A stretch of DNA of 18,088 nucleotides, from positions 1 to 18,088 of the forward strand of contig URYG01000041.1 of the NCBI GenBank assembly GCA_900551985.1, in the 5' to 3' direction. Positions 7,933 through 14,662 of the stretch are shown piece after piece (position 1 is the first letter of the stretch; the number at the start of each line of letters is the position of its first letter). Made by a program: the position numbers and the translations under genes. Source of the stretch: an uncultured Prevotella sp. GTDB lineage: Bacteria; Bacteroidota; Bacteroidia; Bacteroidales; Bacteroidaceae. Under the pieces are notes generated by a model. That model ran no database searches and was not told where the DNA came from. It saw only the letters and a list, made by a program, of their open reading frames with translations.

Positions 7933-8079
7933 ATGAAGATTTCAAAGCAAAAACACAGGAAAAGAAAGAAAACAATAGTAAAAGCATCAGAAAACCAGAA
8001 AACAATCGCAGAAGGAAAAGAAAAACGAGAAAACATTTGGCACTATACACATTATTTATTATCTTTGCAGATGTTATGA
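7933..8079 (+). CDS. Doubtful 48-residue Lys-rich small ORF overlapping the trmD start
   Basis: ATG at 7933 opens a frame beginning MKISKQKHRKRKK and ending LSLQML. Its TGA (8077-8079) overlaps the trmD ATG (8076-8078), an ATGA junction typical of coupled genes. Against it: the composition follows the A-rich DNA, no domain is recognisable, and the trmD promoter lies inside its 3' end. It may be only a chance frame in an intergenic region. Confidence 0.15.
   Translation: MKISKQKHRKRKKTIVKASENQKTIAEGKEKRENIWHYTHYLLSLQML
8036..8067 (+). promoter_or_regulatory. trmD promoter, predicting a near-leaderless mRNA
   Basis: TTTG (8036-8039), a 20-bp spacer and TATCTTTG (8060-8067) match the Bacteroidota consensus at every defined position. 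The ATG at 8076 starts only 8 bp after the last G, about where transcription should begin. Confidence 0.8.
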
Positions 8080-8753
8080 GAATAGACATTATTACAGTAT
8101 TACCAGAGATGCTGGAGGGATTCTTCAACGAATCTATCCTGGCACGTGCGCAGAAGAAGGGTCTCGCAGAGATCCATCTCCACAACTTGCGCGACTATAC
8201 ATTAGATAAATGGAAACGAGTGGACGACTATCCATACGGAGGAAGCGCCGGAATGGTGATGCAATGCGAACCAATAGACCGATGCATCACTGCCCTGAAG
8301 GCAGAGCGTGACTACGATGATGTCATCTATGTATCTCCAGATGGAGAAACCTTCAATCAGAAGATAGCCAACGAAATGTCGCTGGGCGGAAACCTCATCA
8401 TCCTCTGCGGTCACTATAAGGGAATCGACCAGCGCGTACGCGATCATCTCATTACCAGAGAAATCAGCGTAGGTGATTACGTGCTTACAGGAGGTGAACT
8501 AGCAGCAGCAATCATTTCTGATGCTGTAATCCGACTCGTACCCGGAGTCATCAGCGATGAGCAGAGCGCCCTCTCCGACTGTTTCCAGGATGATATTCTG
8601 TCTGCTCCTATCTACACCCGTCCTTCCGACTACAAAGGCTGGAAGGTTCCTGAAATTCTGCTGAGCGGCAATGAAGCAAAAATCCGCCAGTGGGAGTTTG
8701 ACCAGGCTATGGAGAGAACCAAGCGATTAAGACCCGACCTGCTTAAAGGATAA
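8076..8753 (+). CDS. trmD: tRNA (guanine-37-N1)-methyltransferase
   Basis: Methylates G37 of tRNAs reading CNN codons, using SAM bound in a trefoil knot; this prevents +1 frameshifting. The 225-residue protein begins MRIDIITVLPEMLEG and has PYGGSAGMVMQ, the knot segments LCGHYKGIDQRV and SVGDYVLTGGELAA, and SDCFQDD, which carries the catalytic-base Asp region. Compared with E. coli GRYEGIDERV, the Arg is His and the Glu is Lys, as I recall for other Bacteroidota TrmD. The frame is open for 65 codons upstream to a TTG at 7881, but that part is low-complexity A-rich DNA containing the promoter, so 8076 is the start. The gene is not in the rpsP-rimM-trmD-rplS operon found in many bacteria; it stands alone with its own promoter, a 3' tandem repeat and a hairpin. 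Confidence 0.96.
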   Translation: MRIDIITVLPEMLEGFFNESILARAQKKGLAEIHLHNLRDYTLDKWKRVDDYPYGGSAGMVMQCEPIDRCITALKAERDYDDVIYVSPDGETFNQKIANEMSLGGNLIILCGHYKGIDQRVRDHLITREISVGDYVLTGGELAAAIISDAVIRLVPGVISDEQSALSDCFQDDILSAPIYTRPSDYKGWKVPEILLSGNEAKIRQWEFDQAMERTKRLRPDLLKG

Positions 8754-8775
8754 TCGGCAGGAAAACAATCACCAA

Positions 8776-8826
8776 GATGGGCATATATAAAAGGTGAACA
8801 TATATATAAGGTGAGCATATATATAA
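8776..8826 (+). repeat. Three 17-bp tandem units downstream of trmD
   Basis: Units are 8776-8792, 8793-8809 and 8810-8826. The last two (GGTGAACATATATATAA and GGTGAGCATATATATAA) differ at one base; the first differs at three or four. The array starts 22 bp after the trmD stop and ends 4 bp before the terminator hairpin. Confidence 0.9.
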
Positions 8827-8830
8827 GAAT

Positions 8831-8872
8831 AGCCTGTTCTCAAAACACGAGTTTCTGTTTAGAGAACAGGCT
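8831..8872. terminator. Hairpin between convergent trmD and the patatin-like gene
   Basis: A perfect 11-bp stem pairs AGCCTGTTCTC (8831-8841) with GAGAACAGGCT (8862-8872) around a 20-nt loop. No U-tract follows on either side. It may act as a bidirectional terminator or an mRNA 3'-end stabiliser. Confidence 0.65.
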
Positions 8873-8875
8873 GCT

Positions 8876-8929
8876 TCATAAAGAATATTTCATTTCAGGA
8901 ATCCACGAAGAGAACTTCATCACAGGAAT
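8876..8929 (-). repeat. Degenerate 27-bp tandem repeat over the stop codon of the patatin-like gene
   Basis: Read on the minus strand, ATTCCTGTGATGAA (8929-8916) recurs 27 bp later as ATTCCTGAAATGAA (8902-8889), 12 of 14 identical. Over the full 27-bp units about 19 of 27 positions match. The first copy holds the stop as TGATGA; the second has an in-frame TGA at the position of the second of these. This is the weakest of the five gene-end repeats. Confidence 0.55.
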
Positions 8930-9762
8930 TTCTCACAAAACTTTTCTCCCAGCATAAATCCTTCTTCATAAAGACGCTCTAACTTATCCGTATCCTTCTC
9001 TATGCGCCCTACTTCCATCGGGCGAATCGGACGGATACAGGTTATCTTGCCAGCAGCCTCCAAATCATCAATCAGCTGAATCTGCTCATTATAAACTTTA
9101 TGACGATGACTCAAGACCACACGCAGGCGCGGATAGTTCTTATATAAATAAGGTAGCTTTCTATCCTTACCAGTATCTCTCCATCCTTTGTTGCGGGTCA
9201 AGACAACCACATTGTGCTCATAACCTTTGTCTATAGCTCTCATCACGGGAATACTGTCAGCAATTCCACCATCGAGCATTGGGATACTATCCACATTCAC
9301 GATTTTACTCACATATGGCAAACTGCTGGAAGCACGCACAATATCCAGGGCACGCTGCCGATCATGATTTTCCGAAAGATACATAGGCTGCCCCGTAAGA
9401 CAATTCGTGGTAACCATCTCGAATCGGTCGGCATATTTAAAATAGGTATCAAAATCATAAGGAAGCAACTGATTCGGGAACTTATCGTAAAGCAACTTAC
9501 GGTCGAAAATACACCCTTGCGTTACCAGATGCCGGATGCCGATATACTGATACCTCGCCAAATAATCGATATTTGAGATACGGGCACGACGCGGCTGGCG
9601 ACTGATGTACGACATACCATTACATGCACCTGCCGACACCGCCACCGTATACGGGAAATAAACATCATGCTTCATAAAAGCATCAAGTACGCCACTGGTA
9701 AAGACGCCACGCATACCTCCACCTTCCAAGACCAAACCAGTTTTTTCCAAATTCAACTTCAT
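8920..9762 (-). CDS. Patatin-like phospholipase (YjjU type)
   Basis: A 280-residue patatin-family acyl hydrolase, expected to cleave lipid acyl esters with a Ser-Asp dyad. The oxyanion loop EGGGMRG (residues 13-19), the nucleophile in AVSAGACNG (Ser43) and the catalytic Asp in LDGG (Asp164) are all present. The nucleophile elbow reads AxSAG where the family motif is GxSxG. The overall layout (N-terminal patatin domain, DVIRASSSLP-like block, basic C-terminal third) resembles E. coli YjjU. No signal peptide is seen, so it is probably cytoplasmic or peripheral on the inner membrane face. Its leader of about 180 nt carries a small inverted repeat. It is divergent from the M24 peptidase gene and convergent with trmD. 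Substrate is unknown. Confidence 0.88.
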   Translation of the reverse strand: MKLNLEKTGLVLEGGGMRGVFTSGVLDAFMKHDVYFPYTVAVSAGACNGMSYISRQPRRARISNIDYLARYQYIGIRHLVTQGCIFDRKLLYDKFPNQLLPYDFDTYFKYADRFEMVTTNCLTGQPMYLSENHDRQRALDIVRASSSLPYVSKIVNVDSIPMLDGGIADSIPVMRAIDKGYEHNVVVLTRNKGWRDTGKDRKLPYLYKNYPRLRVVLSHRHKVYNEQIQLIDDLEAAGKITCIRPIRPMEVGRIEKDTDKLERLYEEGFMLGEKFCEKFL

Positions 9763-9784
9763 AACCTTTACCTTTCACTGTTTT

Positions 9785-9806
9785 TTGATTGCATTACACT
9801 AATCAA
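9785..9806. other. Inverted repeat in the leader of the patatin-like gene
   Basis: TTGATT (9785-9790) and AATCAA (9801-9806) flank 10 bp, ending 22 bp upstream of the patatin-like ATG. It could be an operator or a weak mRNA hairpin; in AT-rich DNA it may also be chance. Confidence 0.25.
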
Positions 9807-9951
9807 CCTTCATACTCTTACAGATTATTACTCTCTGCTTTACTAACGATTTGCACTCTGAGAAAACCCTTATTCTTACATTTTGCCCCTCAAAAAGAGT
9901 GTTTTTATATTAATTATTTATAAATTCGCTAGTTTTTTCTATTTTTGATTG

Positions 9952-9959
9952 CAAAGATA
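9952..9959 (-). promoter_or_regulatory. -7 element for the patatin-like gene
   Basis: TATCTTTG on the minus strand is an exact TAnnTTTG match. No -33 match lies at the right distance. It forms an inverted repeat with the M24 gene's -7 element. Confidence 0.5.
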
Positions 9960-9982
9960 ATACATTTTTGCGAAATAATTGC

Positions 9983-9990
9983 TAACTTTG
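9983..9990 (+). promoter_or_regulatory. -7 element for the M24 peptidase gene
   Basis: TAACTTTG is an exact TAnnTTTG match, 28 bp before the ATG at 10019, giving a leader of about 20-25 nt. The -33 position falls on the opposing promoter's -7 box, and no TTTG is present there. Confidence 0.6.
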
Positions 9991-10018
9991 CAGCAAAATA
10001 AAGTAAAATTCTAAAAAT

Positions 10019-11434
10019 ATGTTTAGCAAGGACACTTACATCAGCCGCAGACAAGAGCTCAAGAAGCTCGTCAAAAGCGGCGTCATCATTCTTTTCGGAA
10101 ACAACAACTCACCTTGTAATTTCCCTAATAACGGATATTACCCATTCCGCCAGGACTCAACATTCCTGTACTATTTCGGTTTGCAGCGAGACGGTTTGGT
10201 TGGTGTGATTGATATAGATAACGACATCGAAACTTTAATCGGTGATGATATCGACCTAGTAGATATTGTATGGTACGGAAGCGTAGATAGCGTCTACAAT
10301 CTCGCAGAGCAGGTAGGCGTACATAATTCAGCACCTATGAAGAGCCTGAAGACCATCTGCAACGATGCAATGTCGAAGAAACGCAAAATTCACTTCTTGC
10401 CACCTTACCGTTACGACATCAAGCTTCAGGTATTCGACCTTCTCGGCATTCATCCGAACCAGCAGAAAGAGGAAGCCAGCATGGATCTCATCAAGGCTGT
10501 TGTCAAGATGCGTTCTACCAAGACTCCAGAGGAAATTGAAGAACTGGAACGTGCTTCTGTTATCGGATACAAGATGCATACCACAGCCATGAAGCTCGTC
10601 CGTCCGGGTATCACAGAAAAATATGTAGCAGGACAGGTAAGCGGAATTGCTCACTCTTATGGAGCTATGGTTAGTTTCCCTACTATCTTCAGCCAGCATG
10701 GAGAGATTCAGCACGGTTATCCTTCTATGAATCTGCTTGAGGAAGGAAGACTGGCACTTTGTGATGCAGGTGCAGAGACTATGAACAATTACTGTTCAGA
10801 CAATACCCGAACAATGCCTGTCAGCGGTAAGTTCAGCCAGCGCCAGCTGGAAATCTACTCTATCGTAGAGGCTTGTCACGACTACGCTCTGGAAGTAGCA
10901 AAGCCAGGTGTGAAATGGGCTGATGTCCACTTTGCTGTATGCCGCTTGCTCTTCGACCGCATGAAAGAGCTAGGTCTTGCCAAGGGTGATACAGAAGAGG
11001 CTGTACGTGCTGGTGCCCATGCCATGTTCCTGCCTCACGGATTGGGACATATGATGGGTATGGATGTTCACGATATGGAGAACCTCGACCAGATAAACGT
11101 TGGCTTTGATGATGAAGTTCGTCCTAACCTGGAACAGTTTGGTACAAACTGCCTGCGTATGGGTCGCCGCCTTGAAGAAGGCTTCGTAGTAACAGACGAG
11201 CCAGGCGTTTACTTCATTCCAGCTCTCATCGACGACTGGAAGGCTTCAGGTCACTGTGCAGAGTTCCTCAACTTCGACAAGATTGAGACCTACAAAGACT
11301 TCGGAGGTATCCGCATCGAGGATGATGTACTCATCACCAAGGATGGTTGCCGATTCCTAGGAACCAACCGCATCCCATATCATCCAAAGGATGTAGAGGA
11401 GTATATGGCTGCTCACAGAGGAGAGATTCTTTAA
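10019..11434 (+). CDS. M24 metallopeptidase, aminopeptidase P (Xaa-Pro) type
   Basis: Cytosolic pita-bread metallopeptidase expected to remove N-terminal residues ahead of proline. It has 471 residues: an N-terminal creatinase/aminopeptidase P domain (about 1-165, including YYPFRQDSTFLYYFG) and a C-terminal catalytic domain (about 175-460). The five metal ligands can be placed: Asp249 (CDAGAE), Asp261 (SDNTRT), His344 (HGLGHMMG), Glu394 (TDEPGVY) and Glu434 (GIRIEDD). His340 and His351 (DVHD) match the substrate-site histidines of E. coli PepP. No signal peptide is present. The gene is followed by a long hairpin and then the exported C1 peptidase gene, so both probably serve peptide use, though they are separated by a likely terminator. 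Aminopeptidase P is favoured over prolidase by the full-length N-terminal domain; the exact specificity is not certain. Confidence 0.92.
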   Translation: MFSKDTYISRRQELKKLVKSGVIILFGNNNSPCNFPNNGYYPFRQDSTFLYYFGLQRDGLVGVIDIDNDIETLIGDDIDLVDIVWYGSVDSVYNLAEQVGVHNSAPMKSLKTICNDAMSKKRKIHFLPPYRYDIKLQVFDLLGIHPNQQKEEASMDLIKAVVKMRSTKTPEEIEELERASVIGYKMHTTAMKLVRPGITEKYVAGQVSGIAHSYGAMVSFPTIFSQHGEIQHGYPSMNLLEEGRLALCDAGAETMNNYCSDNTRTMPVSGKFSQRQLEIYSIVEACHDYALEVAKPGVKWADVHFAVCRLLFDRMKELGLAKGDTEEAVRAGAHAMFLPHGLGHMMGMDVHDMENLDQINVGFDDEVRPNLEQFGTNCLRMGRRLEEGFVVTDEPGVYFIPALIDDWKASGHCAEFLNFDKIETYKDFGGIRIEDDVLITKDGCRFLGTNRIPYHPKDVEEYMAAHRGEIL

Positions 11435-11460
11435 ATAGAAATCCATTCAAGCAAACGAAC

Positions 11461-11497
11461 GAAGAACCCTCAAGCCTATAAAACTTGAGGATTCTTC
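11461..11497 (+). terminator. Hairpin after the M24 peptidase gene
   Basis: Arms GAAGAACCCTCAAG (11461-11474) and CTTGAGGATTCTTC (11484-11497) pair over 14 positions with one C-A mismatch and a 9-nt loop. No U-tract follows, so it may be a partial terminator or a processing or stability element ahead of the C1 peptidase gene. Confidence 0.6.
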
Positions 11498-11548
11498 ATA
11501 GAGAGATATAAGTATAGAATAACATTATTAATTTAAGAGAAAAATTTC

Positions 11549-12760
11549 ATGAAGAAATCAATGATCGTTGCAGCCATGTTGGCCATGGTTGCTACTGGTG
11601 CAAATGCGAAATCAGCAGCTGATTCTGCAGCTATCGCAAAGAACAAGCCTGTATTCACTGTAGTGAAGCAGAATCCTATCACAAGCATCAAGGACCAGAA
11701 CCGTAGCGGTACGTGCTGGGCTTACTCTACACTCAGCTACTTCGAAAGCGAGATTCTGAAGCATACTGGTAAGACCTACGACCTCAGCGAGATGTTCGTA
11801 GCTAACAAGACTTATATGGACCGCGCCACTATGGCTGTAAGAATGCACGGTGACGTAAGCTTCTCACAGGGCGGTAGCGCATACGATGTACTTTATGCTT
11901 TGCAGCACTACGGAATCGTACCAGAGGGCGCAATGCCAGCTCCAGGTACTTTGACAGGCGACTCACTCGCTAACTTCGGTGAATTCTTCGACGTAATGAC
12001 TCCATACGTAGAGGCTGTAGCCAAGAGCAATGCAAAGAAGATTTCTTCTGCCTGGAAGAGCGGTCTTCAGGGTATCATCGACTCATATATCGGCAAGACT
12101 CCAGAGAAGTTCACATACCAGGGCAAGCAGTACACTCCACAGTCATTCTGCCAGAGCCTCGGCTTGAACCTCGATGATTATGTTACTATCACCAGCTATA
12201 CTCACCACCCAATGTGGAGCAAGTTTGCTGTTGAGGTACAGGATAACTGGCGTTGGCCTTTGAGCTACAACGTACCAATGGATGATCTTTGCAAGATTAT
12301 CGACAACGCTATCAACAATGGCTACACTGTAGCTTGGGGTGGCGACGTAACAGAGGACGGCTTCACTCGTAAGGGTCTCGGTATCGCATACGACGTAAAG
12401 AAGGTTCGCTCTATGGCAGGTACAGACGCAGACCACTGGTTCAAGCTCTCTAAGGACGAGAAGAAGGTGAAGTTTGACTCTCTTGGCGTAAACGCACCAG
12501 AGGTAACTCCTACACAGGCTATGCGTCAGGAAGCTTTCGATAACTGGGAGACTACCGATGACCACGGAATGCACATCTACGGTATCGCTAAGGACCAGAA
12601 CGGCAAGGAGTACTATATGGTAAAGAACTCTTGGGGTGAGTATGGTGACTACAAGGGAACATGGTATATGACCAAGGCTTTCGTAGCTTACAAGACTATG
12701 GACTTCATGGTAAACAAGAATGCCATTCCTAAGGATATCCGCAAGAAGCTCGGCATCTAA
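11549..12760 (+). CDS. Exported C1-family cysteine peptidase (bleomycin hydrolase/PepC-like)
   Basis: A 403-residue papain-fold cysteine peptidase of the C1B (aminopeptidase C/bleomycin hydrolase) type. A signal peptide is clear: MKKSMIVAAMLAMVATGANA with probable cleavage after Ala20, so the protein acts in the periplasm or outside. The oxyanion Gln50 and nucleophile Cys56 lie in KDQNRSGTCWAYS; the catalytic His342 is in DDHGMHIYG and Asn360 in VKNSWG. Cytosolic PepC proteins are usually about 440-450 residues with no signal peptide; this one is shorter and exported. Codon choice is strongly biased to GTA, TAC, GAC and AAG, suggesting high expression. No consensus promoter was found in the 114 bp upstream; the gene may use a divergent promoter or read-through from the M24 gene. 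A strong terminator follows. Confidence 0.92.
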   Translation: MKKSMIVAAMLAMVATGANAKSAADSAAIAKNKPVFTVVKQNPITSIKDQNRSGTCWAYSTLSYFESEILKHTGKTYDLSEMFVANKTYMDRATMAVRMHGDVSFSQGGSAYDVLYALQHYGIVPEGAMPAPGTLTGDSLANFGEFFDVMTPYVEAVAKSNAKKISSAWKSGLQGIIDSYIGKTPEKFTYQGKQYTPQSFCQSLGLNLDDYVTITSYTHHPMWSKFAVEVQDNWRWPLSYNVPMDDLCKIIDNAINNGYTVAWGGDVTEDGFTRKGLGIAYDVKKVRSMAGTDADHWFKLSKDEKKVKFDSLGVNAPEVTPTQAMRQEAFDNWETTDDHGMHIYGIAKDQNGKEYYMVKNSWGEYGDYKGTWYMTKAFVAYKTMDFMVNKNAIPKDIRKKLGI

Positions 12761-12782
12761 TTTATTCAAAATAAACATAACC

Positions 12783-12816
12783 AAAGGCAGCAAACAGCAG
12801 AGTTTGCTGCCTTTTT
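12783..12816 (+). terminator. Intrinsic terminator of the C1 peptidase gene
   Basis: A perfect 13-bp stem (AAAGGCAGCAAAC, 12783-12795; GTTTGCTGCCTTT, 12802-12814) with a 6-nt loop runs into TTTTTGTTT. This is the most canonical terminator in the window. Confidence 0.93.
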
Positions 12817-12904
12817 GTTTACCTGCAAGTATTATTTTTACTTAAATCTAGGTATTTTTAAATAAAATACTTCATAAACATTTTCGATTGTCATTTTATT
12901 TTTG

Positions 12905-12912
12905 TAACTTTG
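12905..12912 (+). promoter_or_regulatory. -7 element of the recJ-recQ promoter
   Basis: TAACTTTG matches TAnnTTTG exactly. TTTC (12882-12885), 19 bp upstream, is a one-mismatch -33 candidate. The leader before the recJ ATG at 12938 would be about 18-20 nt. Confidence 0.6.
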
Positions 12913-12937
12913 GGGGCAGAAATAAAAAATAATTAAA

Positions 12938-14656
12938 ATGCATTTTAAATGGAATTACGAAGAACCGACACCAGAGCTGGAGAAATCGGCTAAAGAACTA
13001 GCCGACAAACTCAGTATCAGCCCTATCCTAGCCAAGCTTCTCATCCATCGAGGCATTACGACAGAATCTGCAGCCAAGCGGTTTTTCCGCCCCCAGCTGT
13101 CGGATCTCATCAATCCATTCCTGATGAAGGATATGGATATCGCTGTAGATCGCCTCAACGATGCTATGGGAAGAAAGGAGCGCATCCTGGTCTATGGAGA
13201 CTATGATGTGGATGGATGCACGGCTGTAGCATTGGTGTATAAGTTTCTGCAACAGTTTTATTCCAACATTGATTACTACATACCAGACCGATACGATGAA
13301 GGCTATGGAGTAAGCAAAAAGGGAATAGACTTTGCGCACGAAACAGGTGTAAGACTCATCATTATCCTGGATTGCGGCATCAAAGCTATCCAGGAGATAG
13401 AATATGCCAAGAGTCTTGGCATAGACTTCATCATCTGCGACCATCATGTCCCTGACGACGTGATGCCACCAGCCGTGGCCATACTCAACCCCAAACGCCC
13501 GGATGATCCGTTCCCATTCAAGCATCTCTGCGGTTGTGGCGTAGGATTCAAGTTCATGCAGGCTTTTGCCAAGAACAATAACATTCCTTTCTCACGCCTC
13601 ATCCCATTACTCGACTTCTGTGCCGTGAGCATTGCTGCCGACATAGTGCCTGTGGTGGATGAAAACCGAATCCTTGCCTTCCACGGTCTCAAACTTCTCA
13701 ATACCAATCCAAGTATCGGGCTCAAGGCGATTATCGATATCTGCGGACTCAACGGCAGAGAACTGTCTATGAGCGACATCGTCTTCAAGCTAGGACCACG
13801 CATCAATGCATCCGGACGTATGGAGAACGGCAAGGAAAGCGTCGATCTGCTGGTAGAGCGAGACTTCGGTCAGGCCCTGAAAATGGCGAAGCACATCAAT
13901 GAGTACAACGAACAGCGCAAGGACATAGACAAGCAGATGACAGAAGAAGCCAATCTAATCGTGTCGAGACTGGAGACACAGAAACACAACTCCAGCATCG
14001 TACTCTATGATGAAGGTTGGAAAAAGGGTGTCATCGGCATCGTTGCATCCCGACTTACGGAAATCTACTTCCGTCCTACCGTGGTACTGACCCGTGACGG
14101 AGACCTAGCAACAGGTTCGGCTCGCAGTGTAACTGGATTCGATGTATATTCTGCCATCAAGAGTTGCCGCGACCTGCTAATCAACTTCGGAGGTCACACC
14201 TATGCCTGCGGACTTACAATGAAATGGGAAAACGTGAAGGAGTTTAGAGACAGATTCCACCAGTACGTGGCTGAACATATCGCTCCCGAACAGACGGAAG
14301 CGATGCTCAACATTGATGCTATGATAGACTTCAAGGACATAACGAAGCAGCTGCACGCAGATTTAAAGAAGTTCTCTCCTTTTGGTCCATGCAATCCCAA
14401 GCCTGTATTCTGTACCCAGAACGTATATGATTACGGCACCAGCAAGGTGGTGGGCAGAGAGCAAGAGCATATCAAGCTGGAATTGGTAGATTCCAAGTCG
14501 AGTACGGTAATGAACGGAATTGCCTTCGGACAAAGCGCAGCTGCCCGATACATCAAAAGCCGCCGCAGTTTCGACATTGCATACACCATTGAGGACAATA
14601 TTTTCAAGAAGAATCAAGTCCAACTTCAAATAGAGGCTATCAGGCCAAATGACTAA
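12938..14656 (+). CDS. recJ: Single-stranded-DNA-specific exonuclease RecJ
   Basis: 5'-3' exonuclease on single-stranded DNA used in RecF-pathway recombination and mismatch or base-excision repair. The 572-residue protein has the DHH core: GDYDVDG (Asp88, Asp90, Asp92), LDCGIKA (Asp145), and DHH (168-170) followed by VPDDVMPPAVAILNPK. LCGCGVGFKF and NASGRMENGKES follow. The DHHA1 part carries GGHTYACGLTM, and an OB-like C-terminal domain comes after it (about 460-570). All catalytic metal ligands appear intact. The start at 12938 (MHFKWNYEEPTPE) follows an A-rich leader. recQ starts 6 bp after the stop, so nuclease and helicase form one operon that unwinds and resects DNA ends together. Confidence 0.96.
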   Translation: MHFKWNYEEPTPELEKSAKELADKLSISPILAKLLIHRGITTESAAKRFFRPQLSDLINPFLMKDMDIAVDRLNDAMGRKERILVYGDYDVDGCTAVALVYKFLQQFYSNIDYYIPDRYDEGYGVSKKGIDFAHETGVRLIIILDCGIKAIQEIEYAKSLGIDFIICDHHVPDDVMPPAVAILNPKRPDDPFPFKHLCGCGVGFKFMQAFAKNNNIPFSRLIPLLDFCAVSIAADIVPVVDENRILAFHGLKLLNTNPSIGLKAIIDICGLNGRELSMSDIVFKLGPRINASGRMENGKESVDLLVERDFGQALKMAKHINEYNEQRKDIDKQMTEEANLIVSRLETQKHNSSIVLYDEGWKKGVIGIVASRLTEIYFRPTVVLTRDGDLATGSARSVTGFDVYSAIKSCRDLLINFGGHTYACGLTMKWENVKEFRDRFHQYVAEHIAPEQTEAMLNIDAMIDFKDITKQLHADLKKFSPFGPCNPKPVFCTQNVYDYGTSKVVGREQEHIKLELVDSKSSTVMNGIAFGQSAAARYIKSRRSFDIAYTIEDNIFKKNQVQLQIEAIRPND

Positions 14657-14662
14657 GAAAAA

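Larger units (their letters stand above)
7716..8075. other. Divergent intergenic region between acnA and trmD
   Basis: 360 bp, strongly AT-rich. It holds the acnA promoter (7803-7810), a TAAATTTG -7-like box on the plus strand (7885-7892) without a matching -33 element, an A-rich purine-dominated stretch (about 7935-8034) and the trmD promoter (8036-8067). A 48-codon frame runs through the A-rich part and is listed separately at low confidence. Confidence 0.6.

Noticed and set aside
7881..8075. In-frame upstream extension of trmD giving a 290-residue protein
   Set aside because: It begins at TTG, is low-complexity A-rich sequence, contains the trmD promoter, and TrmD homologues start at MRIDIITVLPEM.
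9785..9806. FNR-like operator in the patatin-like leader
   Set aside because: The half-sites resemble TTGAT/ATCAA but the spacer is too long for an FNR site; kept only as an unexplained inverted repeat.
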